From Rhodanobacteraceae bacterium (GTDB lineage Bacteria; Pseudomonadota; Gammaproteobacteria; Xanthomonadales; Ahniellaceae), in assembly GCA_016708465.1 (NCBI GenBank), contig JADJFT010000008.1, positions 196,590 to 260,589 on the forward strand: DNA of 64,000 nt. Reading direction: 5' to 3'. Both the position numbers and the translations under genes were made by a program. Under the pieces are notes generated by a model. It saw only the letters and a list, made by a program, of their open reading frames with translations, searched no databases and had not been told where the DNA came from. Positions within the stretch are counted from its first letter, which is position 1; each line of letters begins with the position of its first letter. Shown here piece by piece: positions 39,251 to 48,746 of this stretch.

Positions 39251-40105
39251 TCAGTCCGAAACGTTTATGCCGTGGCATTCGGGCCAACTCGAGTATCGAG
39301 TCAGCTTCTCAAAGCGCGAATCGGAAAACTGAACGATGTCTAGAACGTCAGACGGCGGTACGTCATTCTTCGAGTGGAGATCGAAACTCGCGCGTGGCTC
39401 GGCATAGTCGATCTCGTTCGCCACCGATTGGGATAGGAAGTGCTCTGCGAAAGTCTTGACGCAAGCACCCGTCCGAAACGGAATAGCGCACTTCACGATC
39501 GTTGGTGTGCCTATGCGAGCAAGCACTGGGTAAATGGCGTGGTTTTCCTCGTGCCCCCAATACAACGCCTCACCTCCCCAGGATCGGAAAAGCCGATAGA
39601 AACCCGACGAATCGGTGAGCGCCGAACGTTTCGGACAGAACCAAACGAGCCCTGACCGAGTGCCGATCTTGTTGTTCAGACCGTCGCAGAGACTCTTGCT
39701 ATGGCCCAAGAATTCTCTCTGCGACTGCGTCAACTGCCTTTCGGCCACACATCGATCTAGGCGATCACGTACGAGTTCTGCAGAGAGGACCTTCAGTCCG
39801 CTTCCCAAGATCGCGGCTATCTCGCTCGAAGTCAGCCGTGTGCAGTGATAGCCGACAATTCGGTGCCTAGCGAGGCCTGCATCTATTTGACGGACCAATG
39901 ATCTGTACGCGTCGGAGTACTCGTTGGCCGGAGGATTGATGCGGGCCATTACGTCATCCCGAGCAAGTTGATCGATTCGACGTCGCTCGCTCTGATATCG
40001 GATGACCAGATCGCGGTTCTGTGTCGTCAATTCATAGACTTCAAGGGGCCAAGTCTCGACTGACTCAATTTCAACGTCGACGGAGATAGTCATCGGCACA
40101 CGCAT
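39251..40105 (-). CDS. Hypothetical protein, possible ADP-ribosyltransferase-like fold
   Basis: 284 residues, not matched to a named family. After a helical N-terminal third (QNRDLVIRYQSERRRIDQL) comes GYHCTRLTSSEIAAILGSGL, a pattern resembling the first conserved strand and helix of ADP-ribosyltransferase toxins. It is followed by LVWFCPKRSA and SWGGEALYWGHEEN, where the glutamate could be the catalytic one, then IGTPTIVKCAIPF. This H...E arrangement is suggestive, not proof. Base composition is lower in GC than the core genes, as expected for acquired DNA. It lies downstream of and in the same direction as the Gabija-like genes, 220 bases after them; that gap shows no feature. Confidence 0.6.
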   Translation of the reverse strand: MRVPMTISVDVEIESVETWPLEVYELTTQNRDLVIRYQSERRRIDQLARDDVMARINPPANEYSDAYRSLVRQIDAGLARHRIVGYHCTRLTSSEIAAILGSGLKVLSAELVRDRLDRCVAERQLTQSQREFLGHSKSLCDGLNNKIGTRSGLVWFCPKRSALTDSSGFYRLFRSWGGEALYWGHEENHAIYPVLARIGTPTIVKCAIPFRTGACVKTFAEHFLSQSVANEIDYAEPRASFDLHSKNDVPPSDVLDIVQFSDSRFEKLTRYSSWPECHGINVSD

Positions 40106-40325
40106 CCATAATCAGAGATTTTTGGCGCACGAATTGGGTGGCTCAGGAGCGGGGGAAAGTGCGATCGGCCCCGACAATCTTTCGATCGGATCCAACCGAC
40201 GCGTCATTGAATCGCCCAGATCTCGTTAGACCCCGACGGACCGCAATTGACCGACTCACGAAGACCCAACGTTTCCAGTCGTTCACATTGAAACCGTCTT
40301 AGGCGGACGGGAAGACATCCAACAC

Positions 40326-42073
40326 TCACAATCGGTCGCCAAGCGAGACCGCTGCACCGGCTTCCAGAAAGCCGCAAGCGAGTAATTTTGGGGTCAAGTC
40401 ATCCAGCGCGTTCGCCGGCACGCCAAGCCACAGGAGATTTCGCGCTCGGGTTACGGCGACATAACCAATGCGTCCAACTTCGGTGCCCACGCCGGCGAGC
40501 AGGGCATCCACATGTTCTCGATTTGCCATATATAGGACCGCATCTAGGGATTCTCCTTTGGCCTGATGGACTGTGTCGACACGGATACGCGTCTGGTCAT
40601 TTTCGACGACGAGATCCGCGGCGGCGATAAGCGGAGCATTGGTCAAGCCTCGCCTGGACAGCTTGTTGCCCAGATTGTCGGCGCTCGCAAGTCCATGATC
40701 TCGTTCAATCGCTGCCAGCAGCACTTTCGTCCTTTCCAGCAACTGAGGGTGCCAATGCGTGTCTCCCGGCAACGTTGCCGCAAGGCAAGCCCGAATCTGG
40801 GTTGCGGGTGAACGTCCAGACGAGCCGGCGCAGCAGCTGATCGTCGGGATAGCGCGAAGGCTGGGTGATCCTGGCGACGAGTCCCTGCGGCGGATCGGCC
40901 AGCAGACCGACGATGCTGGTGGCTGCCAGCTTGTACGCGCCGAGGAAATCTCTCTTGTGGTCCCGGATGATCGCCGCCTGGGCGAGGCTTTTCACAGTTC
41001 CCTGGCCGGGGGCGCCCCGGTTTCCGGCGTGCCGATCGGCCATGTCGCGGGCGCGGCAAAGTACGGCCGATCGCGAGGGTTTCAGATCTAAAGCTGCTAC
41101 CGAGGTCTGGAATGCGGCAACGAGTTTTTCCCGATCGGCATTGCGGTACGGCACAAAGAAGGCGCCGTGCGTTGTGCTTGGTGCAGCCCGGTCTGCCGTA
41201 TCCGCGCGAGTCGACAGTCGGTTGGCCAAGTCCAAAATCGCCGGTACGGACCGATAGTTCCTGGTCAGGCTCAGGGCATTGACTTCCGGGCGCTGGCCGT
41301 AGCGGGTCAGGAAAGCGCCGTTTGCGCCGGCGAACTCGTAGATGCCCTGATTCGGATCACCGATCAACGATATCTGGCAACCCGCTCCGATCAGTTGTTC
41401 GACGATGGCCTCATGTGCCGAACCAATGTCTTGGGCTTCGTCGATCAGGATATGTGGATAGCGGTGAGCGACGGCACGAAGGATTGCCGGCTGGTCCGCC
41501 AGCGTGCGATGGCACCAATAGCGGCCAAGGTTATGCGTATAGGCGCCGATCCGGCCAAGGCGACTGACGATGCCGGATGCATAAACGGTGTTGAGTCTTC
41601 GTGCCTTGTCGTTGTCGGCGTAGTAAGTAGAACTCGCCATTGTCGACACCCAGTTGCATCGTCGTGATCTCGCGTGGGTACGTGTCGGTATTGAACTTGA
41701 AGCCATTCAGGAACGCCTCTCCGCCCATCACGAGAAATGCTGCCCGTTGCGCGCCCATCGTCCGATAAGCGTGTGGACGCAGCACGTTGCTAGTGATGAA
41801 GCTGTCCAGCGTGTCGATCTCTACCCGGTCGTGGCAGGACCCTACCGGCGCTTCGAGTGTTAGCTGTCTGTACTCCTGCTTAAACGTATTTACAGCGACG
41901 TTGGAGAACGACAGTAAAGCGACGCGGCCGCGGTTGTTGCCGAGTTGCCGGCGCATCTGCGCCAGACGCCGCACTGCAGTGAATGTCTTGCCGCTGCCGG
42001 CGCAGGCAATTACGGACATCGGTGCGAGCGGTGAACCGATGATCTGCAATTGTTCGGTGGACACATGGGTCAT
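40326..42073 (-). pseudogene. gajB: Frameshifted UvrD/Rep-like helicase, GajB-like subunit of a Gabija-like system
   Basis: Superfamily 1A DNA helicase. Three consecutive reading frames carry its parts in order: Walker A ACAGSGKT (23-30) in the first (from 42073), ILIDEAQDIGSAHEA and LIGDPNQGIYEFAGANG with LTRNYRS in the second, and the C-terminal VDTVHQAKGESLDAVLY and GYVAVTRARNLLWLG in the third. Frames change near 41620-41632 (a one-base excess giving DNGEFYYADND) and at CCC 40765-40767 (removing one base gives NVAGDTHWHPQ). Restored length is about 581 residues. It overlaps the upstream OLD-family gene by 4 bases, the GajA-GajB arrangement. Gabija pairs block phage by cleaving DNA when nucleotides fall. 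Confidence 0.82.
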
Positions 42074-43838
42074 TGTTCAGCAGGGGCCACAGTAGCGGTG
42101 GGCGCATTTGTCCCGGCCTGACATGCATGGACGATCGCGTTGCTGATGTAGTCGGGAACCGCGCAGGCGGCGCCATCGGCGAATACCTGTGCGAGTGTCT
42201 GGCCGAAGCGACCCTTCTGCACGTTGTTCTGAGGGCGCTCGAACATGCCGCTGAACAGCGCACGTGCCTTGGCCGCATCGTCTTGAGCAGCTTCGACCGC
42301 CGCGGCGACGGTCTCGGCAATCTTCGGGTGCAATTCCTTCAGGGCCATCAGCATCGCGACGCGGTTATCGGCGTGCAGGGCTAAGTCGTACTCGAGCGTT
42401 TTGAGCCCGTGGAAGACCTTTACGAAGTCGTCCTCGCTCTTCTTCATTTTTGCCGTGTTGGCCGATACCTGTACCGAGTCCCCAATAGCGGGGTACTGCG
42501 CCTGCGGCGCCTCGTCTTCGGCCGCAGGGTCTGCATCGGTGATGATGGCCACCGGGATTTTCAATGCGTTTGCGCCGAACAGCGGCAGGAATGAGTCGAA
42601 GTTCAGTCCTTCGACGCTTATCAGGCTGACACCGTGCTCGCGCAGCTTGTAGCCGACCTTCTCGGCTAGCACGCTCACGAGCATCAGTTCGGCAGCACCT
42701 TCGACAAAGATCACCCTGCGAGCGAAGAACAGCTCGGCGCGGGTCACGTCGAGATATCGTTCCAGTTTCTCGCGCTTGCCCTTGCCAAAAGTAATCGCGC
42801 GTGGAAAGAAGATCTCCACCCCGGCCCCGGTGTCGACCAGGCAGGCCAGGCTGTCGAGTTGGGCGATGCTGGCGAAGTTTGGCGAGTGGCTGGTGACGAA
42901 CAACTGCACAGGTTTTTCGCCGTCGACGGCCTTGATCGACTCAAGGTAGCAGAGCAATACCGCCTGCAGCTGCGGATGCAAATGCGCCTCCGGCTCCTCG
43001 ATGATGAGGCTGCGGAAGCTGGCGTCGGAGTTCTTGGTCAGCTCGCTGAGCACCACGGCCATGAAGATCAGGTTGTTGAAGCCTAGGCCGTTCTGCTCGA
43101 TATCGAAAGAGTCCACCAGTAGTGACAGTCGCGACGCCAAGCGCTGGACATCGCTGCCGATCAAACCGAGCTCCAGTGCCTGCGCCAGTTGCGGGCCGAG
43201 CATCGCGCCGTGCCGGCCCTTGATCGCCGAGTGAAGGTGCTGATGACTGGCTGATGCTTCTTTAGCGCTTCGTCGAGTTCCTTCAATGCAGTGTTGATGC
43301 CCTTCTTGCCAGCGTCGTCGGTAAGCAACTGAAACAGGCGCGAAAGCTGGCTGGTTCGGCCGGGTTTCAGGCCCTGGGACGCATCGCGCAGCGGCGGCAA
43401 ATAGACGCCGCGCAGGTTTTCCATCATGTCCGTGGTCAGGCCCACATCCTCATGGTCGCCGCACCAGCGCTTGGCGCGCAGCCGCCCGGTCTTGTCCGCT
43501 TCCGAGTAGCGGATAGTGATGTGCGCTTCCATTTTTCCTGCCGCACTAGGCTTCAATGCTGCGAGGAAGTCGGCTTCGTCGTCCGCGCCGAGGTCGCGAA
43601 ACACATATTGGAAGACGATGTCGCCATCGGGGCTGCCATCCTTCGGCCGATGCACGTCTTCGGCGTCCAGCCGAGGGAAGGGGTCGTCGTGTCCGGCTAA
43701 CAGGGCGCGCAGTGCGTCCACGACTGCTGTCTTTCCAGCATTGTTGGCACCGACAAGGACGTTCAGTCCCTTCTGGAAATTCAACTCGGCTTTCTTCAGT
43801 TTCCTGAAATTGGTGATGTTGAGCTGCGCCAGATACAC
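42070..43838 (-). pseudogene. gajA: Frameshifted OLD-family ATPase/TOPRIM nuclease, GajA-like subunit of a Gabija-like system
   Basis: Nuclease made of an ABC-type ATPase and a TOPRIM domain. The N-terminal frame has FRKLKKAELNF and Walker A GANNAGKT (30-37); the C-terminal frame has Walker B SLIIEEPEAHLHPQ (about 277-290), TSHSPNF, and the TOPRIM acidic residues in VIFVEGAAE (Glu about 380) and ITDADPAAED (about 435-437). The break is at an A/T run near 43261-43263; one more A on the coding strand gives ALKEASASHQHLHSAIKGRH and a 589-residue protein, close to known GajA. Both subunits of the pair are broken, so the system is non-functional unless the indels are assembly errors. Confidence 0.83.
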
Positions 43839-44207
43839 CGATCACTCCACCCGTTGTTGTCAATGCGCCATGCCACGATATGCCGATCGTAGTGGATCGG
43901 ATTGAGCGGGTACCGATACGGTGCATCAGGATTCACTGATGCTCGGCGGACGGGTCAGGCGGTATGCGTGGGGCAACTGGACCTGAGGCGTAGGCACTGC
44001 GCGTCCAGATAAGAGGCCGCGACTGGCCGAACTCTGCCATCGTCGGCACTTGATCGATCCCACTCCGAGCTGAAAGTGCGGGCGCTGGACTGAACTGGAC
44101 CATGTTCCGGAGCGATCTGCCCCACTGTGCCGGTTGAGACCGGAGGAGTTGCTGGTCATCCACGTTCGCTCGGAACGTGGGATCACGAGATACGACTGGT
44201 TGCTCGC
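43839..44207. other. Intergenic region between the Gabija-like pair and merR
   Basis: 369 bases. No convincing gene: a 92-codon frame on the minus strand (43933-44211) has no family features or ribosome site. A perfect 8-bp inverted repeat with a 5-base loop (CCACGTTC/GAACGTGG, 44160-44180) lies just past the merR stop and lacks a T-run, so it is not a clear terminator. The gajA promoter should be here but no boxes stand out. Confidence 0.4.
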
Positions 44208-44663
44208 TCACGAATGTACATCGGTCATCGCCCGACTTTTCCGCGGCTTTGGTGCAGAGTTAGTTGTCGGCGATTTTTCGCACCACAGCGCATCCAGAAT
44301 CGCGCAATCTTTGCGCTGGTCCTTGCTGCACGTCACGATGGTTCGGCGCAGTTCCTTGGCCATGCGGCTAAGTTCTTTCACGCGTTGCTCGATCTCGCCA
44401 AGATGCGTTCGCGCCAACTGATCGACTTCGCTGCAAGACAGTCCCGGGTCGCTGCTCAGCTGAAGCAAGCTTCGAATCTCATCAAGGCTGAAGCCCAGTT
44501 CACGCCCCCGCGTGATGAAACGCAGGCGGCGCACATCGTCGTCGGAGTACGCGCGATAGCCGCTTCCGGTGCGTTGGGGTTTCGGTAGCAAGCCGATCCG
44601 CTCGTAATAGCGGACCGTTTCCAAGTGGCATCCACTGGTCGCGGCGGCTTCACCGATTTTCAT
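44208..44663 (-). CDS. MerR family heavy-metal-responsive transcriptional regulator
   Basis: Metal sensor that represses its promoter without metal and untwists it when metal binds. The 151 residues begin MKIGEAAATSGCHLETVRYY (winged helix), then ERIGLLPKPQRTGSGYR, the dimer helix, and a C-terminal region with Cys77, Cys112 and Cys120 (TCSKDQRKDCAILDAL). This cysteine trio is the pattern of ZntR/CadR/PbrR-type sensors of zinc, cadmium or lead. It is divergent from the efflux operon, with a matching operator directly between the two starts. Which metal is sensed cannot be decided. Confidence 0.9.
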   Translation of the reverse strand: MKIGEAAATSGCHLETVRYYERIGLLPKPQRTGSGYRAYSDDDVRRLRFITRGRELGFSLDEIRSLLQLSSDPGLSCSEVDQLARTHLGEIEQRVKELSRMAKELRRTIVTCSKDQRKDCAILDALWCEKSPTTNSAPKPRKSRAMTDVHS

Positions 44664-44666
44664 CGC

Positions 44667-44697
44667 TTGACCCTGTAGTTGCTACGGGGTTTAGCAT
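44667..44697 (+). promoter_or_regulatory. MerR-type operator/promoter with 19-bp spacer for the metal-efflux operon
   Basis: -35 TTGACC (44667-44672) and -10 TAGCAT (44692-44697) are separated by 19 bp, the overlong spacing on which MerR activators act. Inside lies the dyad ACCCTGTAG / CTACGGGGT (44670-44690, centre TTG, one mismatch), close to published CadR/PbrR/ZntR operators. The -35 box is 3 bases from the merR start codon, and the expected transcription start (about 44703-44705) is at or next to the CDF start codon at 44706, implying a leaderless or nearly leaderless message. Confidence 0.85.
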
Positions 44698-44705
44698 GCC
44701 GAACC

Positions 44706-45386
44706 ATGAGCAAGACATCCACCACCAGCTGCGGCTGCCACGCGACAGCCGACCAACTCACCGCCTCGACGGACGTTGCCTTGCGACGCGTGCTCGTCAT
44801 CGTATTGGTGATCAACTTGGTGCTGTTCGCCGGTGAGTTTGCAGTCGGTGCCTGGATTTACTCCAGCGGGCTTCAGGCCGACGCGTTGGACAGCCTCGGT
44901 GATGCCTCGGTGTACGCATTGAGTCTGTATGTCGTCGGTCGCTCGCTGCGTTGGCGCGCCGGTGCCGCACTGTTCAAAGGTGCAATCCAGGCCGCGTTCG
45001 GTCTGCTGGTGCTGGTCGAGGTTGTGCGTCGCTTGCTGGGCGACGTCACGCCGACCGCGCCGGTGATGGCCGCGGCTGCTGCCGTCGCATTGATCGCCAA
45101 CCTCAGTTGCTTCCTGCTGCTCAATCGCTATCGTGATCGCGACATCAATCTGCGCTCGGCGTGGCTTTGTTCGCGCAATGACTTGGTCAGCAACAGCGGC
45201 GTGATCGTCGCCGCCGGCGCAGTGGCGCTGGTCGGCAATGGTCTGCCGGACGCGCTCATTGGCGCGCTGATCGCGACCCTCTTTCTGCACACATCCGTCA
45301 GAGTGTTGCGCGACGCGTGGCGTCAATGGCGCCAACCGGACCCACCCAAACCCACCACCTGTACGCCATCGACATCAACGCCATGA
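44706..45386 (+). CDS. Short CDF-type cation transporter (CzcD-like, no cytoplasmic domain)
   Basis: Membrane transporter of the cation diffusion facilitator type, found in czc-like loci. The 226-residue protein from ATG 44706 starts with a metal-binding-looking CGCH motif, then six or so helices. Metal residues appear as QADALDSLGDASVYAL (Asp-x3-Asp in helix 2) and CSRNDLVSNSGV in helix 5, where Cys-x3-Asp takes the place of the usual His-x3-Asp; the same variant is usual in this short subgroup. The C-terminal cytoplasmic metal-sensing domain of full CDFs is absent. First gene of the operon; the MerR-type promoter ends 8 bases before it. Overlaps the DUF3703 gene by 4 bases. Confidence 0.85.
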   Translation: MSKTSTTSCGCHATADQLTASTDVALRRVLVIVLVINLVLFAGEFAVGAWIYSSGLQADALDSLGDASVYALSLYVVGRSLRWRAGAALFKGAIQAAFGLLVLVEVVRRLLGDVTPTAPVMAAAAAVALIANLSCFLLLNRYRDRDINLRSAWLCSRNDLVSNSGVIVAAGAVALVGNGLPDALIGALIATLFLHTSVRVLRDAWRQWRQPDPPKPTTCTPSTSTP

Positions 45387-45739
45387 CCACACCGATCCGC
45401 ACCGCCTTCGCCCACGAATGGACCAGCGCCCAGCAGGCGCGCCGCGCCGGCGACCTGTCGCTCGCTTTCCACCATCTCGAACGCGCCCACATCCTCAGCC
45501 AGCGCCTCACCTGGTTGCACGTGAAGACCCATCTCGCGATGTGGCACATCGGCTGGCTGCGGCGCGACCTGCGCGAACTGTTCGGGCAAAGCACGCGCAT
45601 TTTCGCCGCGGCGTTGTTCTCGCGGATCTGGGTGCCGATTGGCAACACGGGCGGCGCCAATGTCAGCCCGCTCCGGCCGATGCCGGTGCCAGAAGACCTG
45701 CGCGCCATCCTCGAACCTGAACGGACCGAGTTTGTATAA
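45383..45739 (+). CDS. DUF3703 family protein
   Basis: Small soluble protein of unknown function, regularly located beside CDF transporters in metal-resistance loci. The 118 residues include AFAHEWTSAQQARRAGDLSL, AFHHLERAHILSQRLTWLHV and THLAMWHIGWLRRDLRE: several histidines in helices that could bind metal, which is inference. ATG 45383 overlaps the CDF stop (ATGA), so the two are translated together. Confidence 0.85.
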   Translation: MTTPIRTAFAHEWTSAQQARRAGDLSLAFHHLERAHILSQRLTWLHVKTHLAMWHIGWLRRDLRELFGQSTRIFAAALFSRIWVPIGNTGGANVSPLRPMPVPEDLRAILEPERTEFV

Positions 45740-45761
45740 CGCTCCGGGTGACCCTAAGCTG

Positions 45762-46136
45762 ATGACCATGTCGCGCTCTCATTCCTTCCGACTGGCCTCC
45801 TTGCGACGCGCTTCCGCGTTCGCGGGCTTCATGCTGGTCGTGTTCCTGATGCGGATCGGCATTGGGATGGCGTGTGAACCGCACGACCTCGCAGAATTGT
45901 TTGGTGATCCGTCACCGATGGCGCTGATCGTCGGCGTCGATGACGGCGATGGCCTGGATCCGCTTGCGGATCATGGTGCCGACCATTGTCGTCAGTGCAA
46001 TTGCCACCACAGCGTCGCGCTGCCCTCGTTTGCGTCCATATCGCCCACGCAGGCCGACGCAGCCGTGGATGTACGCATCGTCATGCCGCACGTCGTGTCG
46101 CCGCATGAGCGGCACCTGCGCCCACCAATCGTCTGA
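45762..46136 (+). CDS. Small His/Cys-rich exported protein, CzcI-like
   Basis: 124-residue protein with an N-terminal hydrophobic segment (FAGFMLVVFLMRIGIGMAC) and a metal-binding-looking cluster DHGADHCRQCNCHH near the middle. Size, location just before the outer-membrane factor and the His/Cys cluster resemble CzcI, a small periplasmic protein of czc operons with a modulating role. Sequence conservation in this group is low, so the assignment rests mainly on context. A second ATG at 45768 is an alternative start. Confidence 0.6.
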   Translation: MTMSRSHSFRLASLRRASAFAGFMLVVFLMRIGIGMACEPHDLAELFGDPSPMALIVGVDDGDGLDPLADHGADHCRQCNCHHSVALPSFASISPTQADAAVDVRIVMPHVVSPHERHLRPPIV

Positions 46137-46206
46137 ACCCTGATTGCCCGGATCCGTCGTGCCTGCGCACGACGGGCTGCATTTCAATGTTCAGAGGATC
46201 ACCTTC

Positions 46207-47493
46207 ATGCTGTCTTTCCTGTTGCCGCGCGGTCTGTCGACCGTGCGAACGCGACGTTGGCGCGCTGCGCTACTCGCGAGTATTTGTGCTGTTTGTTCCC
46301 CGTTGGCGCTCGCCGCGCCCAACGATTTGGCGGATGCCGTGCGCGCCGCCTGGCTTGCTCATCCCGGTGCGACCGCGACCGAGCAAACCCTCATCGCCGC
46401 CCGTGCACGTGCCGAAGCGGCCGGACGACCGCTGTACAACCCCGAGTTGGAATTCGCAGTCGACGACGAAGGCGATGACCGCACGACGACGGCTGGCGTT
46501 GGCCTGACGCTCGATCTGTTTGGCAAGCGTCGGGCTCGGGCCGCTGCGGGTGATGCCAGCCTGAGCTTGGCGATCGCCGAGGCCGAACTGCGTCGGGCTA
46601 CCTTTGCCCAAGCCTGGCTGAAGGCCTGGGCCGATCGGCGCGCCGCACAACATCGCGTGCAACTCGGCGCGCAACGCGTGAACCTGGTGCAACGCTTTGC
46701 GGATCTCGCCGGGAAGCAACAGCAGGTGGGCGACATCTCGTCGCTCGAACGCGATCTCGCGCTCCTCGCGCGCGATGAAACCCTCGCCGAGCAAGCGACA
46801 TTGCTCGCAGACGCTGCGACCGCTGACGAAGCCTTTCGGGTCGTCGGCGGCGCTCCGGAACGCGACGACGCGTCGAACGACGGCGACGTCCCGCCCGCAC
46901 TGGCGCCCGACAACGACCGACTCGGCAACGTGCCCGAGCAACAGATCGCGCTTGCACAATCTCTGCAGGCCGAACGTCGAATCACGGTGGCCGAGCGCGA
47001 TCGGCGACCCGATCCGACCGTGAGTCTGCGCGGTGGCCAAGTCGACCTGGGTCCGATGAGTGACAACGTCATTGGTTTGACGGTCAGCGTGCCGCTGTTC
47101 GTACGCAATGGTTACCGCGCCGAAGCGACTGCCGCGCGCGCGGAACACAGCGCGACCTCGGCCGAGCAACAACTCGTCACGCTGCAGGTTGAAGCTCGTG
47201 CCGAACGCGCACGCAAGACCTACACCGCGGTACGCGAGGCGTGGGCACTGTGGTCGAAGAGTCCCGGTACCGACGTCGACACTCGAGCGTCGCTGCTCGA
47301 ACGCCTGTGGCGTGCTGGCGAGATCAGCACGGCCGACTTCCTGATCCAACTCCAGCAGACACTGGACACATCACTCGCGGGCGCCGACCTGCAAGGCCGC
47401 GTCTGGCGCGCCTATGTCGACGCGCTCTACGCCACCGGGCATTTGAATGCCTGGATCGGCTTCGAACCATCCGTTTCCGAGGTGAACCCATGA
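46207..47493 (+). CDS. czcC: TolC-family outer-membrane factor CzcC
   Basis: Outer-membrane channel of the tripartite metal efflux pump. ATG 46207 follows AGAGGATC and starts a signal peptide (AALLASICAVCSPLALAA). The 428-residue protein has the two helical repeats of OEP proteins: ATATEQTLIAARARAEAAGR, RPLYNPELEFAVDDEGDD, then SLRGGQVDLGPMSDNVIGLT and a long coiled region to LIQLQQTLDTSLAGADLQGR. Its stop overlaps the czcB start (ATGA). Confidence 0.88.
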   Translation: MLSFLLPRGLSTVRTRRWRAALLASICAVCSPLALAAPNDLADAVRAAWLAHPGATATEQTLIAARARAEAAGRPLYNPELEFAVDDEGDDRTTTAGVGLTLDLFGKRRARAAAGDASLSLAIAEAELRRATFAQAWLKAWADRRAAQHRVQLGAQRVNLVQRFADLAGKQQQVGDISSLERDLALLARDETLAEQATLLADAATADEAFRVVGGAPERDDASNDGDVPPALAPDNDRLGNVPEQQIALAQSLQAERRITVAERDRRPDPTVSLRGGQVDLGPMSDNVIGLTVSVPLFVRNGYRAEATAARAEHSATSAEQQLVTLQVEARAERARKTYTAVREAWALWSKSPGTDVDTRASLLERLWRAGEISTADFLIQLQQTLDTSLAGADLQGRVWRAYVDALYATGHLNAWIGFEPSVSEVNP

Positions 47494-48716
47494 ACCGTTT
47501 CTCCACTGCGACCGCCGTATGGCTGATCGCCGCGATGCTTGTCTTGTCCGCGTGCGGCAAGGATACGAAGGCGCCCGCTGGCACTGCCGCCAAGCCCGCC
47601 AGCGCGCAGGCCAAAGGCGCCGAACAACACGCCGACGACGACGCGGATGCGCACGGCGACGAACACGCCGACGAAGGCGCCGATGAACACGGCGACGAGC
47701 ATGGCGAGGAAGGCGAAGAAGGCATGGCCCCGATCCGCATGGACGCCGCGGCGATGAAGGCAGCCGGAATTCGCGTCGGGACACTGGCCAAGGCGTCACT
47801 GCGCGAAGAATTGCGCACGCCAGGCGAGGTCGTCGACAACGCCTATGGCACGACGCTGATCACGCCCCGCGTCGAGGCCTTGGTCGTTCGACGTCACGCC
47901 AAGCTGGGTGACGAAGTGAAGGCCGGTGCGCCACTGGTGACCTTGTCGTCAGTCGAAGTCGCGACCGCGCAAGGCACGCTGTCGATTGCAGAGCAGGACT
48001 GGAAGCGCGTGCAGGCGCTCGGCCGCGAAGCCGTGTCCGGCCGCCGTTACAGTGAGGCGCAGGTTGCCGTCGAACAAGCCAGGGCGACGGCTCGCGCGTA
48101 CGGTTTAGCCGCGGGTTCGGGTCGGTCCAATGGCGAATTTACGCTGCATGCGTCACACGCTGGCCGTCTGACCGAAGATTCCTTCGTGGTCGGCGAACGC
48201 ATCGAACCAGGCCGCACCCTGTTCCGGCTCGTCGACGAATCCACGGTCTGGGTCGACGCGAAGCTGCCGGCCGATGTCGCGCGTCGTGTCGCCGTTGGCA
48301 GTGCCGCGCGACTGGTGCTCGGCGACGTGACGTTGCCCGGCAAGGTCGTGCAACGCGCGCATCGCACGTCCGAGAACACGCGCAACGCGCTGGTGCGCAT
48401 CGAAGTCGTGAACACCGGTGACCAACTGCATGGTGGCGACTACGTCGAGGCTTATCTCGATGCCGGCAGCGATTCCGAACCGCAATTGGCGGTGCCGACC
48501 GCGGCGCTGTTGCAACTCGAAGGCGAATCGATCGTGTTTCGTCAGGATGCCGACGGCACCCTGACACCGGTCGCGGTGCGCATCGGTGCCGTGGTCGGCG
48601 ATCAGACGGTGATCAGCGATGGCGTCAGCGCCGGTGACGTCATCGTCGTCGAGGGTGCGTACGCACTCAAGGCGCAGATGCTGAAGTCGCAGTTGGGAGA
48701 AGGTCATGCGCATTGA
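47490..48716 (+). CDS. czcB: Efflux RND periplasmic adaptor CzcB (lipoprotein, His/Asp/Glu-rich linker)
   Basis: Membrane-fusion component linking CzcA to CzcC. The 408-residue protein has a lipoprotein signal with LVLSAC (Cys22), then an unusual acidic and histidine-rich stretch at about 48-82 (repeats of DEHADEG, DEHGDEHGEEG), which could collect metal ions in the periplasm. The adaptor core follows: PRVEALVVRRHAKLGDEVK (lipoyl half), the coiled hairpin with AEQDWKRVQALGREAVSGR, and the barrel with GRTLFRLVDESTVWVDAKLP. It overlaps czcC by 4 bases and precedes czcA by 30. Confidence 0.9.
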   Translation: MNRFSTATAVWLIAAMLVLSACGKDTKAPAGTAAKPASAQAKGAEQHADDDADAHGDEHADEGADEHGDEHGEEGEEGMAPIRMDAAAMKAAGIRVGTLAKASLREELRTPGEVVDNAYGTTLITPRVEALVVRRHAKLGDEVKAGAPLVTLSSVEVATAQGTLSIAEQDWKRVQALGREAVSGRRYSEAQVAVEQARATARAYGLAAGSGRSNGEFTLHASHAGRLTEDSFVVGERIEPGRTLFRLVDESTVWVDAKLPADVARRVAVGSAARLVLGDVTLPGKVVQRAHRTSENTRNALVRIEVVNTGDQLHGGDYVEAYLDAGSDSEPQLAVPTAALLQLEGESIVFRQDADGTLTPVAVRIGAVVGDQTVISDGVSAGDVIVVEGAYALKAQMLKSQLGEGHAH

Positions 48717-48746
48717 CGCCCGCCTGCCGCGCGCCGGAGGGTCGCC

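Noticed and set aside
43933..44211. 92-codon minus-strand frame after merR
   Set aside because: No ribosome site or conserved features; overlaps the merR end.
46270..47349. 359-codon frame antisense to czcC
   Set aside because: Shadow of the TolC-family gene within an operon on the plus strand.
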